From assembly GCA_023414155.1 (NCBI GenBank), contig JAEZOG010000110.1:1-5364 (forward strand): a DNA stretch of 5,364 nt. The letters run 5' to 3'. The notes beneath the pieces were generated by a model. That model had not been told where the DNA came from, made no database searches, and saw only the letters and a list, made by a program, of their open reading frames with translations. Positions 1 through 5,364 of this stretch are shown here, in pieces. Made by a program: the position numbers and the translations under genes. How positions within the stretch are numbered: the stretch's first letter is position 1; every line of letters starts with the position of its first letter. Origin of the DNA: Cyanobacteria bacterium OH_CFB_184 (lineage in GTDB: Bacteria; Cyanobacteriota; Vampirovibrionia; Gastranaerophilales; Gastranaerophilaceae).

Positions 1-724
1 ATATTAATCTTAGAGGTTTTACCGAGAAAGAAGTAATTCCATCCAGCGCCAATGAAGCTAATGAAAAGAAATTATATTTAGCTTTGCCAGCAACTCTCTT
101 CTGCCTTGAAAAATAAACCGAACCAGATTTGAATCCTAAACTTGGAACAAGTCCTCTTAAGTATATATTGCACTCTTTTAAGTCTTTTAAAATATTTACA
201 ACTTTTTTTGACATTAACCTGAAATCTGCGTGATTGTAAATACCTTCAACTTCAAGCGATTTTGCTAGCTTGTAATAAAATTGTGAAATATGACGTTTTA
301 AAAAACTGTCTGAACTTCTGTCGTTTCTGACTCCATACACGATTTCGCACCCGTTATGGTATTCATCTATCATTTTTTCTATAACATTGATATCGTCTTG
401 AAGGTCAGCATCTATTGTTATAAAAACATCGGCATCATTTTGTGTAAGTCCAGCTATCATTGCAGCTTGATGACCAAAGTTTCTTGATAACTTTAGACCT
501 TTTACCTTGATTTTTTCAGGTTTATTTTCTGATAATTCTGTAATTATTTGCCAGGTTCTATCTTTGCTGCCATCATCTACAAAGCAGATATAGCTTTCTT
601 TGGAAATTTTATTTGTTTCAATTAGATTATTTAGAACTCTGCTGATTTCGCCATATGCTATGTCAATAACCGCTTCTTCATTGAAACAAGGTATAATTAC
701 TGTGCAAACTGTTTTTCTTGTCAT
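1..724 (-). CDS. GT2 family polyprenyl-phosphate glycosyltransferase (GtrB/CsbB/DPM1-like), 3' end beyond window
   Basis: The frame is open from an ATG at 724 to the left edge, giving 241 residues with no stop, so the C-terminus is missing. Seen in the sequence: the GT2 opening IPCFNE (residues 11-16), VDDGSKDRT (49-57) for nucleotide binding, the RNFGHQAAM segment (81-89), the metal-binding D-x-D in DADLQD (105-110), DFRLMS (167-172), and a late R-x-x-R-x-x-G-K-A-K-Y stretch followed by ALDGITSFSVKPLRL (226-240). This order is typical of enzymes that transfer a sugar from a nucleotide donor to undecaprenyl or dolichyl phosphate at the cytoplasmic membrane face. Family members are usually a little over 300 residues with two C-terminal membrane helices, which would lie outside the window. 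The sugar and acceptor cannot be told. 'NHADFRL' replaces the more usual 'GDFRL'. No good Shine-Dalgarno precedes the ATG. It is transcribed divergently from the desulfidase gene. Confidence 0.92.
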   Translation of the reverse strand, partial: MTRKTVCTVIIPCFNEEAVIDIAYGEISRVLNNLIETNKISKESYICFVDDGSKDRTWQIITELSENKPEKIKVKGLKLSRNFGHQAAMIAGLTQNDADVFITIDADLQDDINVIEKMIDEYHNGCEIVYGVRNDRSSDSFLKRHISQFYYKLAKSLEVEGIYNHADFRLMSKKVVNILKDLKECNIYLRGLVPSLGFKSGSVYFSRQKRVAGKAKYNFFSLASLALDGITSFSVKPLRLI

Positions 725-793
725 TTCGTTATTTTAGGCTAAATTCAGCTCAAGAGCAATATCTGGCATAAAATTTTACAACACAGAGTTGCA

Positions 794-801
794 ATTATAA
801 T
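794..801. promoter_or_regulatory. TATAAT-type -10 box in the divergent intergenic region, readable on both strands
   Basis: The bases around 794-801 read TATAAT on the plus strand (796-801) and also TATAAT on the minus strand (794-799). On the plus strand TTTACA at 775-780 is a possible -35, but the 15-bp spacer is short. On the minus strand, a start here would give the glycosyltransferase gene a leader of roughly 60 nt, but I see no convincing -35. In so AT-rich a gap, chance matches are likely. Confidence 0.3.
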
Positions 802-846
802 ACAACTAACTTTAGGGACATATTTATTCTATCTTATCGCTATAGT

Positions 847-887
847 TGCTATACATAAGACAAATTGTATAAAGAATATGCTATACT
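847..887 (+). promoter_or_regulatory. Probable extended -10 promoter(s) for the cysteine desulfidase gene
   Basis: TGCTATACT at 879-887 is an extended -10 (TGn followed by TATACT, one mismatch to TATAAT). Such promoters tolerate a weak -35; only AAGACA at 857-862, with a long 19-bp spacer, is visible. Transcription would begin near 893-895. A second copy, TGCTATACA at 847-855, lies exactly 32 bp upstream and could be a tandem promoter or part of an operator. With a start near 894, the ATG at 901 would be almost leaderless, while the in-frame ATG at 919 would have a leader of about 25 nt. Confidence 0.45.
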
Positions 888-900
888 TTTGCTATAGGTA

Positions 901-2241
901 ATGTTGAGATTTGGAATTATGTTAGAAGAGAATATTATAAGTATTTTAAAAGAAGAGATAGTGCCGGCTGAAGGTTGTACAGAGCCTGTTGCGATAGCTT
1001 ATGTTGCGGCAAAAGCAGTTGAAGTTTTGGGAAAAACTCCTGATAAATTAAAAATTTATGTTTCAGGAAATATGATAAAAAACGTAAAAAGCGTAATAAT
1101 TCCTAATTCTGGCGGTATGGTCGGAATTGAAGCTGCAGCTGTTATGGGAGCTTTATTCGGCGATCCGTCAAAGGACTTACTTGTAATTAATCATATTACA
1201 GATGAAAATATGAGCGTAGTAAAATCATTTTTGCTAAATAATTCTGTTGAAACAATCCATGAGAAAAATAATATCAAACTATATATAAAAATAGATGCAT
1301 TCTATAAAAATGAGTCTGCAACTGTTGAAGTAAAACATTTGCACACTAACATTACTAAGATAGAAAAAAATAATCAGCGCATAGTAAAAAGAGCCTGTAA
1401 TGATTCAGATTTCAACTCTCCATTAACAGATAGAGAAAAGTTGAGTATAAGAAAAATTTATGACTTGGCAAAATCAATCGATATAAATGATATAAAGCCA
1501 ATTTTTGACAAAGTTATTGAATTCAATTGCAAAATAGCAAATGAAGGATTAAATGAAGTCTACGGTGTAAACATCGGTTCTTTGATCCAAAAAAATATTG
1601 CCACTGGTGTTTATGGTGATGAGCTAAAAAACAAATGCGCAAGTTTTGCCTCTGCTGGAAGCGATGCAAGAATGAGTGGTTGCTCATTGCCTGTTATGAC
1701 AACAAGCGGAAGTGGGAATCAGGGGATGGCTGCATCTTTACCTGTAATAAAATATTGCAAAGAAAAAAATCTGACAGAAGAACAACTTTTAAGAGCATTA
1801 TTTTTCTCTCACTTATCAACAATACACATAAAAACCAAAGTCGGAAGACTCTCAGCATACTGCGGAGTTATTTGTGCTTGCAGCGCCGTTGCTGGTGCTA
1901 TTGCTTTTATGGAAGATTCTGAGTATGAAGTTGTAGCTGATGCTATCACAAACTCTCTTGGTTGTATTTCAGGCGTAATTTGTGATGGAGCCAAGGCTTC
2001 TTGTGCTATGAAAATCGCAAACGGAGTATATGCGGCTTTTGATGCTGCAATGCTCGCTATGAATAAAAAAGCTCTTATTTCAGGGGATGGAATTATTGGA
2101 TACGATGTTGAAGAAACTATCAATAATATCGGAATACTTTCTCAAGTCGGTATGAAAGAAACTGACGAAGTAATCCTTGATATTATGGGAAATTGCTACA
2201 AAGATAACTCCGATAATAGACAATCAAAAACTAAAAAGTAG
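901..2241 (+). CDS. cyuA: L-cysteine desulfidase, [4Fe-4S] enzyme (CyuA / UPF0597 family)
   Basis: The family converts L-cysteine to pyruvate, ammonia and hydrogen sulfide in the cytoplasm, using a [4Fe-4S] cluster rather than PLP. The protein (446 residues; E. coli CyuA/YhaM is about 436) has AEGCTEP (23-29) with the proposed catalytic Cys26, SDARMSG (254-260), SGSGNQGMAASLPV (269-282), SHLSTIHI (303-310), RLSAYCG (316-322) and GVICDGAKASCAMK (358-371). Cys321, Cys361 and Cys368 have the same spacing (40 and 7) as the cluster ligands I recall for Methanocaldococcus jannaschii desulfidase (282, 322, 329), so the enzyme looks complete. Extra cysteines at 325 and 327 lie beside the first ligand. 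An in-frame ATG at 919 gives the protein start MLEENIISILKEE and may be the true start, because the likely transcription start is near 894 and nothing before 901 resembles a good ribosome site. The symbol is by family; no cysteine importer gene is adjacent. Confidence 0.9.
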   Translation: MLRFGIMLEENIISILKEEIVPAEGCTEPVAIAYVAAKAVEVLGKTPDKLKIYVSGNMIKNVKSVIIPNSGGMVGIEAAAVMGALFGDPSKDLLVINHITDENMSVVKSFLLNNSVETIHEKNNIKLYIKIDAFYKNESATVEVKHLHTNITKIEKNNQRIVKRACNDSDFNSPLTDREKLSIRKIYDLAKSIDINDIKPIFDKVIEFNCKIANEGLNEVYGVNIGSLIQKNIATGVYGDELKNKCASFASAGSDARMSGCSLPVMTTSGSGNQGMAASLPVIKYCKEKNLTEEQLLRALFFSHLSTIHIKTKVGRLSAYCGVICACSAVAGAIAFMEDSEYEVVADAITNSLGCISGVICDGAKASCAMKIANGVYAAFDAAMLAMNKKALISGDGIIGYDVEETINNIGILSQVGMKETDEVILDIMGNCYKDNSDNRQSKTKK

Positions 2242-2245
2242 TAAA

Positions 2246-2262
2246 ATTTTATCCAATAAAAT
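2246..2262. repeat. Small AT-only inverted repeat after the desulfidase gene
   Basis: ATTTTAT (2246-2252) and ATAAAAT (2256-2262) form a perfect 7-bp inverted repeat with a 3-nt loop, 4 nt after the desulfidase stop. All pairs are A-T and no T-tract follows on the plus strand, so it would be a weak terminator at best. The 48-nt gap to the next plus-strand gene therefore leaves co-transcription possible. Confidence 0.3.
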
Positions 2263-2270
2263 AGAAATTT
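2256..2270 (+). repeat. 15-bp direct repeat, copy 1 (ATAAAATAGAAATTT)
   Basis: This 15-mer is identical to 5045-5059. Copy 1 ends 19 nt before the ATG at 2290 of the solenoid-repeat gene. It overlaps the right arm of the AT inverted repeat and is followed by AGCAATTTTC. It may be part of a promoter or a chance AT-rich match. Confidence 0.4.
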
Positions 2271-2289
2271 AGCAATTTTCATTGTTGAT

Positions 2290-3966
2290 ATGTTTTATAG
2301 CGATATGAATATTTCTTTTATCAATCCATCGCTAATGTTTCCAACCGCCAAAGCCAAGCTTAATCAAGCAGGCAAACCATTGTCACCGTTACCGTATGAC
2401 AGTGTTTCTTTTGGCGCGATAAAAAGAAATTCGCTAGAAGGATTTGATTTGGCTTGCGCAAATAAGTTTAAAGCACCATTAGAAAAATTTAATTCAAATC
2501 AGGATTTTAAAAACTGGGCTAAACTTAATTATATAAATATTTCAAATACCCAAAACCATATCAGCCGCCAGTTTGAAGTTACAGAAGAAAGATTGAAAAT
2601 ACTTGATACGTGGAAAAAATATCTTGATCAAGATGACAAATACCGTAACAATCCTGCGTTATCTTTGATTATATATTCTGCAATAACAAAAGAACTCGAG
2701 CCTACGAACGCTAAAATCCCCCCAATATTAAACGAGGAGGTTTTATCTAAAACCGTAGCTCAAATTAATTCTAAAATTACCAAAGATAATAAAGCATCTT
2801 TTGATTTTATGAAAGATTATCAAAATAATTTGTTGCTTCATTACTCTGGGGCTGAAAAAACAGAAGAAATAAACGGATGGATAAAAATACCATCATATAA
2901 AAATGATCCAGATAACTTCAAATCAAATGTCGAAAAGCTTAATGTTATGAGCTCAAGCACTTGGTGTACAAGAACAACACAAGGGGAAAAATACCTCAAA
3001 GACGGTGATTTTGTGGTTTATTATATCAATGGCAAACCAAAAGTCGGAATAAGGTTTATAGGTAGCCGTATAGAAGAAATTCAAGGTGAAAAAAATAATA
3101 AAAAAATTCCTTTACCATATTTAGATTCTGTAAAAAATTATGTGTCGGAAAATGGTTTTAAAGGCGCAGAACAATCTATTAATTCTGCAATGGAGCGCAA
3201 AAAAGAATTGGAAAAAATTAAGCCTTTAATCCAAGACTCACTCGATAGAAAAGATTATGCGACGGTCTTAAAACACTTTAATATTGATATGGAGAAGCTC
3301 GACGATGGCACTATCTCTCTTTCAAGATACAATCCTCCAGGCGATTTGATATGTTACGATGATCTTGGTATAGATGAAACAAAAATATTCAAAAATGTTT
3401 CTGTTATCAAAGGCAAAGCGGATTTTAAAAACAGTGACCTGACTGATTTGGGCGCTCTAAAAATAATTGAAGGCGACGCTACTTTTTCAAAAAGCAAAGT
3501 CGTTAGACTATCTAATCTTGAAGAAATAAAAGGGAATGCTAATTTCTTTAACAGTGAAGTAAAAGATCTTGGTAAACTCGAAAAAATCGGCGGAAATTCC
3601 TCTTTTGAATACAGCAAAATAAAAACTCTAGGGAATTTGAAATCAATCGGCGGTAATGTAGGCTTTGAATCAAGTGATATTGAATACTTAGGCGATTTGA
3701 AATTTGTCGGAGGTAATTGTAAATTCGATAATTCAAAAATAACTAGTCTTACAAATCTTGAAACAATAGGTGGTAAGGTCAGTTTTGAAGACAGTCAGGT
3801 TAAAGATCTTGGTAGGCTTGAATTTGTCGGAAAAGATGCGAATTTCTCTAATAGTAAAATTACTAATCTTGCAAATCTTAAAACAATACAAGGCAGCGCA
3901 AATTTCAGATATTCAAATATTAAAAACTGGGAATCAGTTGATATCCAGGGGAATATAATCTCGTAA
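2290..3966 (+). CDS. Unassigned mosaic protein: SFGA N-terminal tail, 'TWC' module and C-terminal 20-residue-repeat solenoid
   Basis: I do not recognise a characterised family for this 558-residue protein. It has no hydrophobic signal peptide or membrane segment. Residues 1-45 form a low-complexity tail ending VSFGA (39-43). Residues about 95-190 look helical and charged. Residues about 210-290 hold a compact module with SSSTWCTRTT (221-230), YLKDGDFVVYY (235-245), GKPKVGIRF (248-256) and EIQGEKN (263-269). I recall similar 'TWC' segments in hypothetical gut-bacterial and phage proteins, without a known function. From about 367 to 546 come 20-residue repeats of the type LgnLksIgGnanFsnSkItd, eight regular copies from 387, predicting an LRR-like or beta-solenoid surface often used for binding. 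A second ATG at 2305 gives the start MNISFINPS and fits better with the MKIIPAQNN start of the facing gene; neither ATG has a clear Shine-Dalgarno. The stop is 13 bp from the stop of the convergent gene. A binding or exported role is inference only. Confidence 0.85.
   Translation: MFYSDMNISFINPSLMFPTAKAKLNQAGKPLSPLPYDSVSFGAIKRNSLEGFDLACANKFKAPLEKFNSNQDFKNWAKLNYINISNTQNHISRQFEVTEERLKILDTWKKYLDQDDKYRNNPALSLIIYSAITKELEPTNAKIPPILNEEVLSKTVAQINSKITKDNKASFDFMKDYQNNLLLHYSGAEKTEEINGWIKIPSYKNDPDNFKSNVEKLNVMSSSTWCTRTTQGEKYLKDGDFVVYYINGKPKVGIRFIGSRIEEIQGEKNNKKIPLPYLDSVKNYVSENGFKGAEQSINSAMERKKELEKIKPLIQDSLDRKDYATVLKHFNIDMEKLDDGTISLSRYNPPGDLICYDDLGIDETKIFKNVSVIKGKADFKNSDLTDLGALKIIEGDATFSKSKVVRLSNLEEIKGNANFFNSEVKDLGKLEKIGGNSSFEYSKIKTLGNLKSIGGNVGFESSDIEYLGDLKFVGGNCKFDNSKITSLTNLETIGGKVSFEDSQVKDLGRLEFVGKDANFSNSKITNLANLKTIQGSANFRYSNIKNWESVDIQGNIIS
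3448..3927 (+). repeat. Eight in-frame 60-bp repeats encoding a 20-residue solenoid
   Basis: Residues 387-546 divide into eight consecutive 20-residue units with no insertions or deletions. Each has L at positions 1 and 4, I or V at 7, mostly G at 9, F at 14 in six units (V or other in none of the clear cores), S at 17 or nearby, and I/V at 19 or nearby. A degenerate unit (about 367-386) precedes them and a partial one (547-558, starting with W) ends the protein. At the DNA level the copies are diverged, for example in GGCGGAAAT versus GGCGGTAAT, so this is an old array rather than a fresh duplication. Confidence 0.85.
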
Positions 3967-3979
3967 AAAAGATAATTTT

Positions 3980-5014
3980 CTATTTTGTGAAACTTCTCAG
4001 CGTAGGCCAGGAAAGCACGTCTTCAGCAAGTATTTTGAACTTTTTCAATTCTTTTAATGTATCTGCTGCAAATTGATTTGGCACATTATCTTTAGATAAA
4101 TTCTTAACTTCGTCAAGAGAGTTTGTGATTTTTCTAAATTGGTCTTGGTATTCTTGCTCTAAAAGAATTCTTGTTTGAAACTTTTCTTTAGAATTTTTTC
4201 TCGGGTCATTACTTATCAAAAATAAATCATTTACAGATTCAGTAAAAAAGAATTTTTTGATTCTGTTTAAATATTTAAAAAAGGACCTTGTATCTAACTC
4301 TGAAGAGTTTTGTAGCTTTTGAATAAATTCATTTATAATATTCAATTTATCTGAAGAATACAGAGTACTTTCTGGTTGAATATAAATATTATTATCCGCA
4401 AGATATTTCAAAAACTGATCTTTGTTATCTTTTATTCTTGATAGTTGAGTGGTGCCATCTTCTTTTAAAAACAGTAAACTTCCTTCATTTTCAAGATGAT
4501 TTCTGACTAATCCTTTCATTTTCCACAACCCTGTATCAACATCTTTTGTATCGTGGATACTGATTTTAAGGTTAGTTAAATCTATGAATTGATCGTAAGA
4601 GTTAAAGCATTCTTGAACTTGAGGAGTCGGAAAAATATTTATAGAGGGAAGAATTTTCTCCTGGATAGTCTTTTCGTCGATTTTGTGTGATTTTAATCTT
4701 TTTATTGCTGATTTTTTTATATTTTCTCTTACATCAAATATTTCTGCTTCCATTTTATTATATGAGTTGCCTTTTGGCATCAGCATCGTAAAATCGTGGT
4801 CAGAAAGATTAGGGTCATAGTTGATTTGTGTAATCCACGATCCAGCGGGGATAAAGGCAATATTTTTATCATCTTTCATCGACTCTATAGCAGAATTTAT
4901 TGCAACTTTACTTACAAAATCAGACTTCGTTGGATTTTCAATGAAAAATTCTCTACTCTGATTTGCTTTAAAGCTTATCTTATACGTATTGTTTTGCGCT
5001 GGTATGATCTTCAT
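3980..5014 (-). CDS. Putative nucleotidyltransferase-fold protein (pol beta-like GS...SDHD motif) with SFKA N-terminal tail
   Basis: The 344-residue protein is not one I can name. Residues 52-79 read as a strand, then G58-S59, a 12-residue gap and D72-H73-D74-F75. This fits the superfamily signature hG[GS]x(9-13)[DE]h[DE]h of DNA polymerase beta-like nucleotidyltransferases, where the two acids bind metal; His at the middle position is unusual. The third acid is uncertain: D145 in FIDLTNLKISIHD (143-155) or D155 are candidates. DTGLWKMKGLVRNH (160-173) may belong to the same domain. The remainder (about 195-335) is mostly charged helix. Residues 1-17 form a polar tail ending ISFKA (13-17), with no hydrophobic signal. 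AAAGAGAT at 5021-5028 is a weak Shine-Dalgarno with a 6-nt spacer, supporting this ATG. The gene converges with the repeat-protein gene. Possible activities include NMP transfer to protein, RNA or small molecules; an inactive fold is also possible. Confidence 0.75.
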   Translation of the reverse strand: MKIIPAQNNTYKISFKANQSREFFIENPTKSDFVSKVAINSAIESMKDDKNIAFIPAGSWITQINYDPNLSDHDFTMLMPKGNSYNKMEAEIFDVRENIKKSAIKRLKSHKIDEKTIQEKILPSINIFPTPQVQECFNSYDQFIDLTNLKISIHDTKDVDTGLWKMKGLVRNHLENEGSLLFLKEDGTTQLSRIKDNKDQFLKYLADNNIYIQPESTLYSSDKLNIINEFIQKLQNSSELDTRSFFKYLNRIKKFFFTESVNDLFLISNDPRKNSKEKFQTRILLEQEYQDQFRKITNSLDEVKNLSKDNVPNQFAADTLKELKKFKILAEDVLSWPTLRSFTK

Positions 5015-5020
5015 TTAGTT

Positions 5021-5028
5021 ATCTCTTT
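5021..5028 (-). promoter_or_regulatory. Weak ribosome-binding site of the nucleotidyltransferase-like gene
   Basis: On the minus strand AAAGAGAT followed by AACTAA precedes the ATG at 5014. It is a partial match to AGGAG at a usable distance, and is the clearest ribosome site upstream of any start in this window. Confidence 0.45.
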
Positions 5029-5044
5029 AATATTTCTAAAAAAC

Positions 5045-5059
5045 ATAAAATAGAAATTT
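5045..5059 (+). repeat. 15-bp direct repeat, copy 2 (ATAAAATAGAAATTT)
   Basis: Identical to 2256-2270 on the same strand, but here it lies upstream of a minus-strand gene, ending 31 bp before its ATG. Read on the minus strand the surrounding bases are TTTTAGCAAATTTC, resembling TTTAGCAATTTTC read on the plus strand before the other tailed gene (2268-2280). The element is thus partly palindromic around AGCAA/TTGCT. Confidence 0.4.
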
Positions 5060-5070
5060 GCTAAAATAAG

Positions 5071-5100
5071 AAAAAAGAGAATCTAATTAATAGATTCTCT
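5071..5100 (-). terminator. Rho-independent terminator of the cupin gene
   Basis: AGAGAATCTA (5076-5085) and TAGATTCTCT (5091-5100) form a perfect 10-bp stem with a 5-nt loop. On the minus strand the stem is followed directly by a T-run (5075-5071) and further T-rich sequence. It begins 23 nt after the cupin stop, so it ends that transcript and separates it from the nucleotidyltransferase-like gene. On the plus strand no T-run follows. Confidence 0.85.
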
Positions 5101-5123
5101 ATACATACCTTAATATTTTGTTT

Positions 5124-5364
5124 TTAAACTTTGAATAAAAGCATTTTAAATTGAGTTAAGGCTTCTAATGCGTGAGGTTCACCAGCAGGCATTAATATAA
5201 AACTGCCTTCTTCAACGATATAGTCCTCGTTAGAGATAGTGATTTTAGCTTTGCCCTCTAAAATCTGCACAAAAGCATCAGCAGGTGATGAATGCGCGTC
5301 TATCTTTTGAAATTTGTCGAATGCAAACAACGTTATAGACGTATTTCCTCTTGTTATATAAACC
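5124..5364 (-). CDS. Small single-domain cupin protein, 5' end beyond window
   Basis: The frame is open to the right edge, giving 79 visible C-terminal residues (beginning VYITRGNTSITLFAFDKFQ). A TTG at 5330 is only an internal Leu codon, since the alignment to the family continues upstream of it. The core shows cupin motif 1 around HSSPADAFVQILEG and motif 2 as GSFILMPAGEPHALEAL, with a His in each that probably binds a metal, and ends FKMLLFKV as usual. Such stand-alone cupins are commonly about 105-115 residues, so roughly 25-35 residues and the start are missing. They are soluble, often metal-binding proteins, frequently of unknown substrate; no specific reaction can be assigned. A strong terminator follows the stop. 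Confidence 0.88.
   Translation of the reverse strand, partial: VYITRGNTSITLFAFDKFQKIDAHSSPADAFVQILEGKAKITISNEDYIVEEGSFILMPAGEPHALEALTQFKMLLFKV

Noticed and set aside
733..743. Small palindrome TTTAGGCTAAA near the glycosyltransferase start
   Set aside because: A 5-bp arm with 1-nt centre cannot form a stable hairpin, and such matches are expected by chance in AT-rich DNA.
1635..1922. 95-residue plus-strand open frame inside the desulfidase gene
   Set aside because: It overlaps a strongly supported gene in another frame; its translation is basic and Cys-rich with no domain-like pattern.
1809..2123. 104-residue minus-strand open frame antisense to the desulfidase gene
   Set aside because: Its alternating Ala/Ser/Ile composition mirrors the conserved coding frame on the other strand; no ribosome site or family resemblance.
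3354..3736. Minus-strand open frames across the 60-bp repeats (87 and 62 residues)
   Set aside because: They are reverse readings of the repeat array and show only its periodicity.
3448..3927. CRISPR-like array suggested by regular 60-bp spacing
   Set aside because: The units are contiguous, in frame, diverged at the DNA level and encode a clear protein repeat; there are no identical repeats separated by unique spacers.
3770..3958. 62-residue plus-strand open frame in the repeat region
   Set aside because: Out-of-frame reading of the solenoid repeats, lying wholly within the repeat-protein gene.
4796..5053. 85-residue plus-strand open frame antisense to the nucleotidyltransferase-like gene
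   Set aside because: Its translation has no recognisable features and is antisense to a long gene with a ribosome site and a superfamily motif.
5330..5330. TTG at 5330 as start of the cupin gene
   Set aside because: The frame stays open upstream to the window edge and the residues there (ITRGNTSITLFAF) fit the normal cupin first strands, so the real start lies outside the window.

Overview
The window is an AT-rich, tightly packed bacterial segment with five protein genes (two cut by the window edges) and short intergenic gaps. Standard-code bacterial genes, a GT2 lipid-linked sugar transferase, a cysteine desulfidase, and two long unassigned proteins that open with a short tail ending in [V/I]SF[G/K]A suggest a gut anaerobe. 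From memory, such '...SFGA/SFKA' N-termini are common in Candidatus Gastranaerophilales (non-photosynthetic Melainabacteria/Vampirovibrionia). That placement is an inference, at roughly 60% confidence.

Layout. Positions 1-724 (minus) hold the N-terminal 241 residues of a GT2 polyprenyl-phosphate glycosyltransferase that runs off the left edge. Positions 725-900 are a divergent promoter region with GCTATA repeats, one of which forms a good extended -10. Positions 901-2241 (plus) encode an L-cysteine desulfidase of the CyuA/UPF0597 family with all expected iron-sulfur ligands. Positions 2290-3966 (plus) encode a 558-residue mosaic protein: N-terminal SFGA tail, helical region, a module around 'SSTWCTR', and a C-terminal solenoid of exact 20-residue repeats. 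Positions 3980-5014 (minus) encode a 344-residue protein with an SFKA tail and a DNA polymerase beta-like nucleotidyltransferase signature. It converges on the previous gene with 13 bp between stops. Positions 5071-5100 are a clear minus-strand intrinsic terminator, and 5124-5364 (minus) is the C-terminal part of a small cupin protein that enters from the right edge.

How they work together. The glycosyltransferase, desulfidase and cupin look like ordinary housekeeping or metabolic genes with no evident joint pathway. The notable part is the convergent pair in the middle. The two proteins are unrelated in their main domains but share the same kind of N-terminal tail and a related AT-rich motif upstream. 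The most interesting hypothesis is that the tail is an uncharacterised targeting or export tag, which would make the repeat protein and the nucleotidyltransferase-like protein candidate exported or effector proteins. The sequence alone does not prove this.
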